A stretch of 64,000 nt of DNA, taken from the NCBI RefSeq assembly GCF_022984075.1, contig NZ_JALAAD010000001.1, positions 1,654,455 through 1,718,454 on the forward strand. The letters are read 5' to 3'. This document shows, piece by piece, positions 1-10,956 of this stretch. Positions within the stretch are counted from its first letter, which is position 1, and each line of letters begins with the position of its first letter. Both the position numbers and the translations under genes were made by a program. The notes beneath the pieces were generated by a model. It saw only the letters and a program-made list of their open reading frames with translations. It was not told where the DNA came from and did no database searches. This DNA comes from Synechococcus sp. C9. GTDB lineage: Bacteria > Cyanobacteriota > Cyanobacteriia > Gloeomargaritales > Gloeomargaritaceae.

Positions 1-659
1 TTCTGATTGTTAATCGCATTGATCACCTCCTGGGCGGTTACCCCCCGGGCGGCCAGGGCATCGGGATTCAGCCAAATCCGCATGGCGTACTGCCGTTGTC
101 CCGCAATGGTGACTGCCCCCACCCCATTCAGGCGTTTGATTTCATCCGTAATATAACGGTCAACGTAATTGCTTAAAAATGTGTTGTCGTAGATAAATTC
201 CCCTTGCTCGTTTTTCTCGGAATAAATCCCGTAGGCAATCGTGATACTGGGGGATTGTTTGGTGGTGGTCACCCCGGTACGGTTCACGGATTCCGGTAAC
301 TGGGGTTGGGCGGTTGACACATTGTTTTGCACCAAAACCTGGGCGATATTGGCATCAATTTCCACCGGAAAAGAAACATTAATCGTAGCATTGCCCGTAC
401 TATCCGTATAGGAAGACATATACAACATATCTTCCGTGCCATTGATTTGCCGTTCCAAAACCGTGGTCACATTATCGGTGGTGGTTTGGGCATCCGCCCC
501 TTGGAAATTCGCCGTTACCTGCACCTGTTTGGGAGCCAAATCCGGCAATTTTGCCAGAGGTAACAGGGGAATGGCGATCCCCCCCAGCAAGATAATCAAC
601 AACGAGCAAACCGTGGTCAGTACCGGGCGTTTGATGAAACCAGCGGCAAGATTGAACAT
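1..659 (-). CDS. RND efflux transporter (AcrB/HAE1 type), N-terminal part, cut by window edge
   Basis: Inner-membrane pump subunit of a tripartite drug or metal efflux system. The minus-strand frame opens with ATG at 659 and runs to the window edge without a stop, giving 219 residues. It begins MFNLAAGFIKRPVLTTVCS, the usual cytoplasmic start plus first membrane helix of hydrophobe/amphiphile RND pumps, followed by the PN1 porter domain (QVQVTANFQGADAQTTTDNV region, then ERQINGTEDMLYMSS, matching the AcrB pattern of ITQNMNGIDNLMYMSS). The adaptor gene ends 8 bases upstream, so the two form one operon. Substrate cannot be told from this fragment; a TolC-like outer-membrane partner is not in view. 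Confidence 0.93.
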   Translation of the reverse strand, partial: MFNLAAGFIKRPVLTTVCSLLIILLGGIAIPLLPLAKLPDLAPKQVQVTANFQGADAQTTTDNVTTVLERQINGTEDMLYMSSYTDSTGNATINVSFPVEIDANIAQVLVQNNVSTAQPQLPESVNRTGVTTTKQSPSITIAYGIYSEKNEQGEFIYDNTFLSNYVDRYITDEIKRLNGVGAVTIAGQRQYAMRIWLNPDALAARGVTAQEVINAINNQ

Positions 660-667
660 GAATCAAC

Positions 668-1909
668 TCAGGGGGTAGGGTTGGTCGCAGTCTGGGCGGT
701 GGGACGGATCGGGGCACCATCCACCAACCCCAACAAGCCGGAGACAATCACCTGTTCATTCGGCTGTAAACCGGAGCGGACTTGGTACTGTTGCCCCTGG
801 ATGGCTCCCAACTGCACCGGTTTTTTGCGGGCCACGGGGCGGCCCTCTTGCTCCCCTACGGTGAAGACAAAGGCTTGGGCCCCCACGGGGGTGACGGCGA
901 CCACAGGCACCAATAAACCCGGTTGCCGGTTCCAGACCAGCCGAGCCTGCACATATTGTCCATCCCGCAGTTGTCCCTGGGGATTGCGAAATTGCGCCTT
1001 GGTGAGAATGGTTTGTGCGCCCGTATCCACCTCTGGAGAAATGAAATACAATCGCCCTTGGGACAGGCGTTCACCGGTATTGGGGTCTTCTAAAATCACC
1101 GGCAAGTCCCGGCGCAGTTGGTTCAAGCGGCTGGTGGGCACGGCAATCCGCAAATCTAGCACATCATTTCTCACAATTTGGGTGATCTGTTGCCCGGTCT
1201 GGACAAAATCCCCTACCCGCAGGGGAATATCCGCCACCATGCCATCAATGGGAGACAAAACCGCCTTAAAATCAAAACTCACCCGGGCCGTACCCGCATT
1301 GGCCTGGGCTTGGCGCAAATTGGCATTGGCCTGTTCCAGGGCGGCTTCGGCGGCTTTCACCTGATCCGCTGTGGCTTTCAAATTCGCCTGCGCCACTTCC
1401 AAATTTTTGGTGGCCGTGTCCTTGGTTTGTTGGGCAATGACCCCTTCCGCCAACAATTCCACCGCCCGTTTGTACTCTAATTTTTGTAACTCTAGGGTGG
1501 CTTGAGCGGCATTCTGTTGGGAACGAGCCGCCCGCAAATTCGCCTGCGCTTGGCGCACCCCATCCTGAGCCGCCTGTACCCCAGCCAAGGCCCCCGCCAA
1601 TTCTGTGGCGGTCTGATCCGGCTCCAAACGGGCAATGACCGTCCCGGCGCGCACCTGTGCCCCATTGGTCACGGGAATTTGGGTAATCCGGCCGTTGATT
1701 TGGGGACGTAGGGAGACCCGCGCCAGGGCTTCCAAATTGCCGACAAATTGGGAACTATCCTCCAATAGACCGCTTACCACTTCCTGGGTCTTGACGGGGA
1801 TTTCCCTGGGACCAGCGGCTTTTTTGGTGCTACAGGCGGCGGTGACGAAGACCAATAGGCTCAAAACCCCGCCCCATGCTCCCCGTTTCCAGGTTTTCAT
1901 AATCCCCAC
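668..1909 (-). CDS. RND efflux periplasmic adaptor subunit (MFP/HlyD family), lipoprotein
   Basis: Periplasmic adaptor linking the RND pump encoded just downstream to an outer-membrane channel. 413 aa. The N-terminus has a positively charged start, a hydrophobic stretch and a lipobox ending VTAAC at about residue 26, so it is probably a lipoprotein. Next come the beta-barrel/lipoyl half (RPQINGRITQIPVTNGAQV), a long Ala/Gln-rich alpha-hairpin (about residues 85-210), the second lipoyl half (SPIDGMVADIPLRVGDFV) and the membrane-proximal domain. Family and length are typical of MexA/AcrA-type proteins. Transcribed first in the operon, 8 nt before the pump gene. Confidence 0.93.
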   Translation of the reverse strand: MGIMKTWKRGAWGGVLSLLVFVTAACSTKKAAGPREIPVKTQEVVSGLLEDSSQFVGNLEALARVSLRPQINGRITQIPVTNGAQVRAGTVIARLEPDQTATELAGALAGVQAAQDGVRQAQANLRAARSQQNAAQATLELQKLEYKRAVELLAEGVIAQQTKDTATKNLEVAQANLKATADQVKAAEAALEQANANLRQAQANAGTARVSFDFKAVLSPIDGMVADIPLRVGDFVQTGQQITQIVRNDVLDLRIAVPTSRLNQLRRDLPVILEDPNTGERLSQGRLYFISPEVDTGAQTILTKAQFRNPQGQLRDGQYVQARLVWNRQPGLLVPVVAVTPVGAQAFVFTVGEQEGRPVARKKPVQLGAIQGQQYQVRSGLQPNEQVIVSGLLGLVDGAPIRPTAQTATNPTP

Positions 1910-2029
1910 ATGACCGACAACATACCTCAGTTACTATAACAAAGGGGTTCCTTGGTTTCCCGGTTTGCCGTAGTTTTCTTAATCAAATGTTTTGCATCCT
2001 ATGATCTATCGCCATCTCAGAGGTTCCAT

Positions 2030-2232
2030 GTGAGCCATCAGGTTACCCAGAACCAGAATGGGGCGGTGCCCTGCGACCCTTGCTCTTTTCGGTATGAAAT
2101 TTTGCTCACAATTCAGGTGTAATTGCTATGTGTGAGTCATCAGGTTACTCAGAACCAGAACGGGGCGGTGCCCTGCAACCCTTGCTTTTTTCAATATGAA
2201 ATTTCACTGACAATTCAGGTGCAACTGCCATA
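2030..2232. repeat. Two tandem degenerate copies of the dispersed core-hairpin repeat
   Basis: The intergenic region 1910-2381 holds two diverged copies of the about-100-bp dispersed element in direct tandem, period 102 bp (the motif GGTTAC.CAGAACCAGAA recurs at 2041 and 2143). Each has the G/C core GGGGCGGTGCCCTGC. The outer ends are decayed (TTGCTATG and TGCCATAA). Nothing else is recognisable in this intergenic stretch. Confidence 0.8.
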
Positions 2233-2381
2233 ACAAACTGTTCCTATTCCCAGAATTGCCTACCCTCCGCCGCTTCAGCCCAGCAAAATCCTGAAAATCA
2301 TCCCCAATTTGGTTCCCAAAGGTCAGGTCAACCAGCCGAGAAGTGGCATAATCAACCTGAAGACCAGTTGGGGTCAATCCA

Positions 2382-3359
2382 GTGGCGAAACCCGTGGTAT
2401 TGGTGGGGGATATTGGCGGGACAAATACCCGTTTTGAACTGTTGCGTCTGGCTGACCCCCCCCAAGTTCTGCTGGTGCAAAATTACCAAAACGATGACTA
2501 CCCGGATTTGGGTGCCATTGGTCGGGAGTTTTTGGGTCAAAGCCCTGTTTCGCCGGATTTGGCCTGTTTGGCTGTGGCTGGCCCTGTGGAAGATAATTCT
2601 ATGAATTTAACCAACCGGGGTTGGCGGGTGAGCGGATCGGAGTTGGCAACACAGATGGGGATTCCCCACGTCCATCTGATCAACGATCTGGAGGCGGTGG
2701 GCTACGGGATTCGCTTTCTCCATCCCCAGGACTGGGTGGTACTCCAGGAAGGAACGGTTGTCCCCCAGGCGCCGATTGGGGTGGTGGCGGCGGGCACCGG
2801 GTTGGGGGAATGTTTTCTCACCTGGGATGGACAGAAATACCGGGTGTGGCCTTCCGAGGGGGGGCATACGGATTTTGCGCCCCGCAATGACCGGGAGTTG
2901 GGGTTATGGAAGTATTTACAATCCCAGTTTGGTCGGGTGTCGGCGGAGCGGGTCGTCTCGGGGCCAGGGTTGTGGAATATCTACAGCTATCTCGCCCAGG
3001 TTTTTCCCGAACAGGCACGCCCGGAAATTTTAGCGGCTAAGAACCCAGCTTTGATTACCGAGAATCTACACGACCCCCTGTGTAGCCAAACGGTAGATAT
3101 ATTCGTGGCGAATTATGGCAGTGAAGCGGGGAATCTTGCCCTCAAACTGCTCGCCCGGGGGGGGATTTATTTGACAGGTGGGATTGCCCCCCGTTTGGTG
3201 GAGCGGTTTCAGCAGGGAGGATTTATGCGGGCGTTTTTGGATAAGGGGCGGATGGGGCCGTTGTTGGTTAGCATACCGATATTTTTGGTAACAGCGACCC
3301 GGGTGGGTTTATTGGGGGCAATTGAGGCGGCACGGCAATATATTAAAGATTCTGGCTAA
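2382..3359 (+). CDS. glk: Glucokinase
   Basis: ATP-dependent phosphorylation of glucose to glucose 6-phosphate in the cytoplasm. 325 aa, the usual length of bacterial-type glucokinase (Pfam Glucokinase, ROK-unrelated). It shows the phosphate-1 loop VLVGDIGGTNTRFELL at residues 5-20, the sugar-binding segment LINDLEAVGYGI, the adenosine/phosphate-2 loop GVVAAGTGLGECFL, and SEGGHTDFAPRN with the sugar-binding E-GGH. Start is GTG at 2382. Stands alone between repeat-filled intergenic regions. Confidence 0.95.
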   Translation: MAKPVVLVGDIGGTNTRFELLRLADPPQVLLVQNYQNDDYPDLGAIGREFLGQSPVSPDLACLAVAGPVEDNSMNLTNRGWRVSGSELATQMGIPHVHLINDLEAVGYGIRFLHPQDWVVLQEGTVVPQAPIGVVAAGTGLGECFLTWDGQKYRVWPSEGGHTDFAPRNDRELGLWKYLQSQFGRVSAERVVSGPGLWNIYSYLAQVFPEQARPEILAAKNPALITENLHDPLCSQTVDIFVANYGSEAGNLALKLLARGGIYLTGGIAPRLVERFQQGGFMRAFLDKGRMGPLLVSIPIFLVTATRVGLLGAIEAARQYIKDSG

Positions 3360-3410
3360 AATGACCTAGCCATCTTACTCGTTAGCCTGTGTGCTGGAGG
3401 TATTTAACCA

Positions 3411-3465
3411 ACAGAAACTCTACAGAACCAAGTACGGGGTATTACCCTGCGACCCTTGACTTTCT
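3411..3465. repeat. Degenerate remnant of the dispersed core repeat
   Basis: A weak copy reading CAGAACCAAGTACGGGG then CCCTGCGACCC, the same core as other copies in the window, but without recognisable terminal arms. The 3360-3893 gap otherwise contains only the two family-B copies listed next. Confidence 0.55.
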
Positions 3466-3582
3466 AAACATAAAAAAATATAGAATTTTGAGAGTTTTAA
3501 TTTACTAATGATGGCATGGAACATAATTTTAACAAACCCCTCTCTGTGAAAGGATTTTGGATGTTTATCGCAGTACAACATC

Positions 3583-3702
3583 AGGCACCTCTATCTATGG
3601 ATTTTTGTACTTACACGGCGGGCTTGGAAGCCCCATTCTCCCGTTGGCAATTATCAATAATGCAGGGGTCATTCTCAATAGCCATGAATTAATAGAGGTG
3701 CC
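3583..3702. repeat. Family-B type small repeat element (divergent interior)
   Basis: Begins GGCACCTCTAT and ends TAGAGGTGCC, a 10-bp terminal inverted repeat shared with other family-B copies. The interior lacks the usual G/C core. Shares the ends, not the centre, of the family, which suggests end-dependent mobility. Confidence 0.6.
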
Positions 3703-3714
3703 CATCATTATTTA

Positions 3715-3842
3715 AGGCACTTCTAAAAATAGGTCGCAGGGGCGTAGCCCCCGTCAAAGAAGCACCTGCGGTGTATGGTTCTCGATAGTATAGGTATTCT
3801 AGCGAGATAACCTTCCAGTAGTGCAAATAAATAGAGGTGCCC
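3715..3842. repeat. Family-B small repeat element
   Basis: Starts AGGCACTTCTAAAAATAGG, carries the core GTCGCAGGGGCGTAGCCCCC, and ends AATAAATAGAGGTGCCC. Same architecture as the copies at 43395-43504, 46515-46632 and 55903-56011. No ORF. Confidence 0.75.
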
Positions 3843-3893
3843 TTTATTTACTTGAGACTCTCAGAATTTTTATTCACAATTCAAGCGAAATTA

Positions 3894-4484
3894 CTACAAC
3901 TTTTGAACATTACCCAGCCGGAGCAAACTTTGCCGCTCCTGGTTATTCAATTCTCGCCAACACCCCGGTGCCAAGTCCTGCAAATGTAATTCACCGATTG
4001 CCACCCGCACCAATCGCAGGGTCGGATAGCCCACGGCTGCGGTCATACGGCGCACCTGGCGATTCCGTCCTTCCCGCAAAGTCAGGCGCAACCAAGTGGT
4101 GGGGATATGGCGGCGAAAGCGAATCGGCGGGTCTCGGGGCGGCACGTCCGGCTCCTGGGGCAACACCTGCACCACTGCTGGTCGAGTCATGTAGTCTTGA
4201 ATCCGCACGCCCTGGCGCAACTCAGCCAACGCCTCCGGGGTCGGACACCCTTCCACCTGCACCCAGTAGGTACGGGGATGACCATAGCGGGGGTCGGTCA
4301 ACCGATGTTGCAAACGCCCATCATTCGTCAAGAGCACCAACCCTTCGCTGTCATAATCCAACCGCCCAGCGGCATACACCCCCGGCACCGGCACATAATC
4401 CTTGAGCGTGGGTCGCCCTTGGGCATCCTGAAATTGACACAACACCCGATAGGGCTTGTTGAGGAGTAAATAGCGGTATTTCAT
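3894..4484 (-). CDS. rRNA pseudouridine synthase, RsuA/RluE family
   Basis: Converts a uridine in rRNA to pseudouridine. 196 aa, lacking the N-terminal S4 domain, as in RluE. Starts [18 protein letters not shown]. The catalytic motif is [17 protein letters not shown] at about residues 40-56, with the invariant Asp in GRLDxDSEG, and the C-terminal motif is [20 protein letters not shown]. Length and lack of S4 favour RluE-like (23S U2457) over RsuA, but the target is inference. It ends 3 nt from the convergent boundary of the repeat region and its ATG lies just downstream of anmK on the same strand (3-nt gap), so the two may be cotranscribed. Confidence 0.9.
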   Translation of the reverse strand: MKYRYLLLNKPYRVLCQFQDAQGRPTLKDYVPVPGVYAAGRLDYDSEGLVLLTNDGRLQHRLTDPRYGHPRTYWVQVEGCPTPEALAELRQGVRIQDYMTRPAVVQVLPQEPDVPPRDPPIRFRRHIPTTWLRLTLREGRNRQVRRMTAAVGYPTLRLVRVAIGELHLQDLAPGCWRELNNQERQSLLRLGNVQKL

Positions 4485-4487
4485 GCC

Positions 4488-5627
4488 CTACAATTCCGTA
4501 ATTTTTCCCAATAAAACCGGTCGTTTGGCACCCGTAACCGCTGGGATATTCGTAGGTTTATAATCAATTCGTTCCGAAGCTAAAATTGCAAATGCGAGGG
4601 CTTCTTTGCTATCAGGATCAATGCCATAGTTGGTGCTGGTGGACACAGGAATTGGATGAAATAGTTGGGTTAATTCTCGCATCAAAACCGGGTTATGCAC
4701 CCCACCGCCGCTGACAATCACTTCCGTAATCGGTTGGTGAGGGTAAATCCACCGTTCGTAGTGAGAGAAAATCGCCATTGCCGTAAAGCGGGTCACCGTC
4801 GCAAACAGGTCATACCAGGAACGAGGCGAACCGGGATTGGTATGGTTCATTAATTCCTGCACAAATAGTCCACCAAACTGTTCCCGCCCGGCGGATTTGG
4901 GGGGTGGTTGCTGTAAAAAAGGATGCGCCATTAAATCATCTAACCATGCTTGGCGAACCTGCCCTTGAGCCGCCCAAGCCCCATCCCGATCCAGCCGCAT
5001 TTGCCCCCGACTAAACAGGCTGGCTAATTCATCCAAAACCATATTCGCCGGGCCACAATCCAAAGCCATAACCGCCTGACCATCAGCGACCAAAGTAAAA
5101 TTAGCAATTCCCCCTAAATTCAAAGCCAACACCGGGCGGTGCAAATAACCAAATAACTGGGCATCCACATAGGGAACCAACGGGGCACCACTCCCCCCCA
5201 CCGCCACATCATGAATGCGAAAATCCGACACCACCGGACAGCCAAATGCCGCCGCCAAAAAAGCCACTTCCCCTAATTGCCAGGTAACTTTTTGATGCTC
5301 ATGATAAATAGTTTGCCCGTGACTGCCAATTAAATGCAATTCCGTTGGAAAATCGGCTAAAATCTTCGCCAACGCCTCTCGAAAAGCTTCCCCAATCTGG
5401 CGATGCCAATGGGCAATTTGGGCTACATTTCCTTGGGTTTGCATTAGGGAAAATCGCAGGGATTCGGGATAGGAAATGGTTTGCGCTGTGAGCCAGTGAC
5501 ATTGCCAAGGCTGGGTCTGAATTTCACAAATACATACATCAATCCCATCCATCGAAGTACCGGACATCAGCCCCGCCACCCGTCGTTTGGTTAACTGCTG
5601 CACCTCAGTTAATTTCCACATCCCCAA
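4488..5627 (-). CDS. anmK: Anhydro-N-acetylmuramic acid kinase
   Basis: Phosphorylates and opens 1,6-anhydro-MurNAc from recycled peptidoglycan to MurNAc-6-phosphate, the substrate of MurQ. 379 aa, normal length. It shows the nucleotide-binding start GLMSGTSMDGIDVCI, the sugar/phosphate loop LNLGGIANFT, the catalytic region ALDCGPANMVLDELAS, and VSGGGVHNPVLM near the C-terminus. The start codon overlaps the 3' end of murQ by 23 nt, so translation is probably coupled. An ATG two codons inside is also possible. Confidence 0.96.
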   Translation of the reverse strand: MGMWKLTEVQQLTKRRVAGLMSGTSMDGIDVCICEIQTQPWQCHWLTAQTISYPESLRFSLMQTQGNVAQIAHWHRQIGEAFREALAKILADFPTELHLIGSHGQTIYHEHQKVTWQLGEVAFLAAAFGCPVVSDFRIHDVAVGGSGAPLVPYVDAQLFGYLHRPVLALNLGGIANFTLVADGQAVMALDCGPANMVLDELASLFSRGQMRLDRDGAWAAQGQVRQAWLDDLMAHPFLQQPPPKSAGREQFGGLFVQELMNHTNPGSPRSWYDLFATVTRFTAMAIFSHYERWIYPHQPITEVIVSGGGVHNPVLMRELTQLFHPIPVSTSTNYGIDPDSKEALAFAILASERIDYKPTNIPAVTGAKRPVLLGKITEL

Positions 5628-6519
5628 TCACCCGCCGTAAATGCCCTTGCGCTTCCTGAAGTAACTGTTGGGCGGTGGCAAAATCTACCCCCCGATGATA
5701 CATCACCACTGCTGTTTTCACTTGACCTTGCGCTGTGACTAATAATTCCCGTGCCGCCGATAATTCTAACCCGGTTAAATATTGGACAAATCGTGTGCCC
5801 CGTTCCCACAATTTGCTATTGGTTGCCCGCAAATCTACCATCAAATTTCCATAGACTTTACCCAGTTTAACCATCACTGAAGTACTTAGCATATTCAAAA
5901 CTAATTTTGTCGCTGTCCCCGCTTTCATCCGGGTTGAACCGGTGAGAATTTCTGCCCCTACGGGTAATAGGATCACTTGATCCACATCAATGAGTTTTGC
6001 ACCTTCAGGATTACACGTAATGAAAACCGTAGGACTGCCTAAATTACCGGCATATTCCAGACCTGCCAACACATAGGGCGTAGTGGAACCAGCGGCAATG
6101 CCACACAGGACATCCCCGGTTTGAAACCCCCGTTTTTGCAAATCCAGCACCGCCTGTTCCCGGTTATCTTCCGCCCCCTCGACTGCCTGGATCAAAGCCA
6201 ATTCTCCCCCGGCGATCACCCCCTGCACCATGCGCGGATCGGTGGAAAAGGTGGGGGGACATTCGGCGGCATCCAACACCCCCAAACGCCCACTGGTACC
6301 CGCTCCCAAATAAAACAGGGAATAGCCCTGGGCAAGCTGTTGCCAAATCAATTCAGCGGCGGCGGCAATGGCAGGAATCGCTTGTCCGACCACCATCGGC
6401 ACCTGTTGATCCGCCTGATTAATGATGTGCAAAATTTCCACGAGGGAATGTTGATCCAGATTGGCACTGGCTGGGCAACGTTGTTCGGTCAACAAATGCC
6501 CTCGATAGGTCAAAGACAT
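5605..6519 (-). CDS. murQ: N-acetylmuramic acid 6-phosphate etherase
   Basis: Cleaves the D-lactyl ether of MurNAc-6-P to give GlcNAc-6-P and lactate. 304 aa with one SIS domain. Motifs: YLGAGTSGRLGVLDAAECPP (phosphosugar loop) at about residues 70-90, GIAAGSTTPYVLAGLEYA, and ILTGSTRMKAGTATKLVLNM. Upstream gene of the murQ-anmK pair. With nagZ at 38.5 kb it makes up a muropeptide recycling route. Confidence 0.96.
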   Translation of the reverse strand: MSLTYRGHLLTEQRCPASANLDQHSLVEILHIINQADQQVPMVVGQAIPAIAAAAELIWQQLAQGYSLFYLGAGTSGRLGVLDAAECPPTFSTDPRMVQGVIAGGELALIQAVEGAEDNREQAVLDLQKRGFQTGDVLCGIAAGSTTPYVLAGLEYAGNLGSPTVFITCNPEGAKLIDVDQVILLPVGAEILTGSTRMKAGTATKLVLNMLSTSVMVKLGKVYGNLMVDLRATNSKLWERGTRFVQYLTGLELSAARELLVTAQGQVKTAVVMYHRGVDFATAQQLLQEAQGHLRRVIGDVEIN

Positions 6520-6589
6520 AGACGTTTTGGGAAGCGCAGGAACAAATTAGTACTTATTTATTAAACCATTGTTGGGGTCAGTCTGCATG

Positions 6590-6687
6590 GAATAGGGGTC
6601 GCAGGGGCACCACCCTTGTACTTGGTTCTGCAAAATTTTTGTATGCCTACGGCACGCCAGCTAACGTCAATCCAGTAGCATTCCTAT
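6590..6687. repeat. Dispersed core repeat, hybrid arms
   Basis: Contains AGGGGTCGCAGGGGCACC and TACTTGGTTCTGCAAAA, then an arm GTATGCCTACGGCACGCCAG and an end resembling the family-A terminus (CAGTAGCATTCCTATA). The same unusual right arm occurs at 11010-11066, so these two copies share a sub-type. Confidence 0.7.
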
Positions 6688-6706
6688 ATTTACATTCATA
6701 ACCAAT

Positions 6707-7597
6707 TTAATAACCGATGGCAGTCAGAAATTCCTGCACTTTTTCCCAACTATAGGCAATTAAATCCGCCCGGTCGCTATTGATAGAAACCAAACCCGTT
6801 TGTGCCCGGAACCAAGTCCTTTGCCGCTTGACCAACTGACAGGTGTGTTTGATAATCAGTTCTTCTGCCGTTTCTAAAGAATAATCCCCCGCTAAATAAT
6901 GGCTAATTTCTTGATAACCAAGGGTTTTTAATAGGGGTAAATCAGCCCCATATTTCACCTGTAATCGCTGGGTTTCCTGAACTAATCCCAGGGCAAGCAT
7001 TTTGCGGGTACGTTGGCGAATTCGGTGCGGCAGTTGTTCGCTGTCTAAATATAAATATAGAACTGGATAATCGGGAATTTTTTGCCCCTGGAGTTGGGAT
7101 AGGGGTGTCCCCGTCACGTAATACACTTCCAAGGCACGCAGGGTACGCACCGGGTCATGGGGATGGATTTTGCTGGCACTCGCTGGGTCAATCTGCTGGA
7201 GCCATTCATACCGCTCCCGTTGACTATAAGTAGATAACTGCTGACGCAATTCCGGTTGGGGTGCTACCGGCGGAATACATAGTCCCCGAGTCACCGCCTG
7301 TACATACAGACCACTTCCACCCACCAACAACGGGATTTTCCCCCGCCCCTGCATCTGGGCAATCACCCCCTGGGCTGACCGCTGATACTGGGCAACCGTC
7401 ACCGGGCTGGTGGGAGCCACCCAGTCAATCAAATAGTGGGGAACCTGGGCTTTCTGCAACGGGGTGGGCTTGGCAGTGCCAATATCCAACTCCCGATAGA
7501 CCTGTCGGGAATCGGCATTAATAATGACACTGTCTAACTTTTGTGCTAAAGCAATCCCCAATGCGGTTTTCCCTGTCGCTGTGGGACCACTGATCAC
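6707..7597 (-). CDS. miaA: tRNA dimethylallyltransferase
   Basis: Adds a dimethylallyl group to A37 of tRNAs reading UNN codons. 296 aa. It begins at the P-loop itself: MISGPTATGKTALGIALAQ, then INADSRQVYRELDIGTAKP and PHYLIDWVAP, and VGGSGLYVQAVTRGL. The only standard start in frame is GTG at 7597. Upstream in frame lie ATC, TTA, GCT, CTG and ATC, then a stop, so the protein is at most about a dozen residues longer if a non-standard start is used. Most family members have several residues before ISGPTATGKT. Divergent from gyrB (136-nt gap). Confidence 0.95.
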   Translation of the reverse strand: MISGPTATGKTALGIALAQKLDSVIINADSRQVYRELDIGTAKPTPLQKAQVPHYLIDWVAPTSPVTVAQYQRSAQGVIAQMQGRGKIPLLVGGSGLYVQAVTRGLCIPPVAPQPELRQQLSTYSQRERYEWLQQIDPASASKIHPHDPVRTLRALEVYYVTGTPLSQLQGQKIPDYPVLYLYLDSEQLPHRIRQRTRKMLALGLVQETQRLQVKYGADLPLLKTLGYQEISHYLAGDYSLETAEELIIKHTCQLVKRQRTWFRAQTGLVSINSDRADLIAYSWEKVQEFLTAIGY

Positions 7598-7694
7598 GAT
7601 TAAAGCCAGGATTGCACCCCCTAACGAAAATTTGCCTTATTTCCATTCTGAGGGAGCTTTTAGGCGTTTTGTGCTAAAATTTGAGCAGATTTAA

Positions 7695-9668
<1,974 letters not shown>

Positions 9669-9717
9669 CGCTTATCTAAACCATCTCTCTAAACATAGGT
9701 TGTAAGGGCACGCTAGG

Positions 9718-10804
9718 CAGTAGTGTTGAATGTTAACGAAAGGGTGGAAAAGGGAGACTAAAAATGGTATTTTAGATTGGTAGAAACCACGAGTAACAGT
9801 ATTTTTATGAGACGACAAATTCAGGGACTTATCAAGCCCTTGCTGAACCTTCTTCCCAAAAACGACTATCCAGTCTTGGATACTCGCTTGTTTGTACTCA
9901 TATGGATGCACTTCATTTTAGATGCAAGAGTCGCCACCATGCGGGGCTTATTCTTCCTCTTGAATCATCTCAATTTTAAAGTTGACATATCAACGTTTTC
10001 TAAGGCGTGTAAACATCGTAGCACCGAGCCGTTTCAAGTGATCCTAAGAGAACTGCAAAAACGGCTTAAACATCATCAAGGTGAATTTAAGCACTTATTC
10101 CCATTAGATTCTACCATTATCACCCTGACCAGCAAATTATTCTGGCACTACAAGCAGGTAAAATTGACGCTTGGCCTGGATATAAATGAGGGCAATATCG
10201 GTGACGAATCAATTATATTTGGAAAGACTAATGACCATAAAATTGGGCATCTTGTGATTGGGACGATACCTGAGAATGCCGTTGGTATCATGGATAGGGG
10301 TTTTGCTTCCTGGAAATTAATGGACGAAATGTGTAAACGAAATACATTGTTTATTGTGCGGATTAGAAATAATATGAAGTTGCAACCTGACAATCCGGAT
10401 ATTCGGGTAATTCAATTTTTTAATGAAGAGGAAAACACAGAATATAGGCTAGCGACTAACGTGACTTCGATGACGGATGAAGAGATTTGTTCAGCCTATC
10501 GTTTGCGCTGGCGAATTGAGTTGCTTTGGAAGGCACTAAAGATGCACTTGAAATTGGATAGAATCATTACCAAGAATGAGAATGGTGTGCGGCTACAGAT
10601 TTATGCCGTATTGATTGGTTATCTAATTTTAAGATTGCTGGAGATAGGTCACAATAAGACCTATGAATTGATTGACAAGTTGCGATATTTACAAATAGAA
10701 ATAGGCCGACACTGTAGCTTCATGGAACTCGTAGGGGTAGAGCCGCTCGTAGGATAACCCTGACCCCTTATGTTAAGTTTTATTACGGACATTCAACACT
10801 ACTG
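9718..10804 (+). mobile_element. IS4-family insertion sequence, copy 1 (1087 bp)
   Basis: Complete element with 16-bp perfect terminal inverted repeats CAGTAGTGTTGAATGT and a 9-bp target duplication CACGCTAGG (9709-9717 and 10805-10813). Encodes one transposase. The transposase translation is identical to those of copies 2 (24777-25863) and 3 (32317-33403), and all three elements are the same length, so transposition was recent. This copy lies 49 nt after the gyrB stop and breaks no gene. Confidence 0.96.
9777..10757 (+). CDS. IS4-family transposase (copy 1)
   Basis: DDE transposase. 326 aa from TTG at 9777, or 316 aa from ATG at 9807 (MRRQIQGLIKPLL), which may be the true start. Catalytic residues: first Asp in FPLDSTIITLTS, second Asp in GIMDRGFASWKL, Glu in the IS4 signature YRLRWRIELLWKALK, which fits Y-x2-R-x3-E-x6-K exactly. 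Insertion with 9-bp target duplication also fits IS4. A/T-rich relative to neighbouring housekeeping genes. Confidence 0.95.
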   Translation: MVETTSNSIFMRRQIQGLIKPLLNLLPKNDYPVLDTRLFVLIWMHFILDARVATMRGLFFLLNHLNFKVDISTFSKACKHRSTEPFQVILRELQKRLKHHQGEFKHLFPLDSTIITLTSKLFWHYKQVKLTLGLDINEGNIGDESIIFGKTNDHKIGHLVIGTIPENAVGIMDRGFASWKLMDEMCKRNTLFIVRIRNNMKLQPDNPDIRVIQFFNEEENTEYRLATNVTSMTDEEICSAYRLRWRIELLWKALKMHLKLDRIITKNENGVRLQIYAVLIGYLILRLLEIGHNKTYELIDKLRYLQIEIGRHCSFMELVGVEPLVG

Positions 10805-10832
10805 CACGCTAGGGATTTGGTTTTTCCGAATA

Positions 10833-10928
10833 TAGCAATCCTAAATGAGAATGGAACAGGGGTCGCAGGGGGCACCCCCCGCCCTTGGTTCTGCGGAATT
10901 TTTGTTTGTCAATCAAGTAGGATTGCTA
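10833..10928. repeat. Family-A MITE-like element
   Basis: 96 bp, ends TAGCAATCCTA and TAGGATTGCTA as an 11-bp inverted repeat, flanked on both sides by TA (10831-10832, 10929-10930). The centre holds the shared core GGTCGCAGGGGGCACC. No coding capacity. TA duplication suggests mobilisation by a Tc1/mariner-IS630 type transposase that is not in this window. Confidence 0.85.
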
Positions 10929-10956
10929 TACTTGAGCAGGATGACTAAAGGGTAGC

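Noticed and set aside
3821-4405. Plus-strand 194-codon frame across 3821-4405
   Set aside because: Shadow of the pseudouridine synthase on the other strand; Pro/Ala-rich composition with no known fold.
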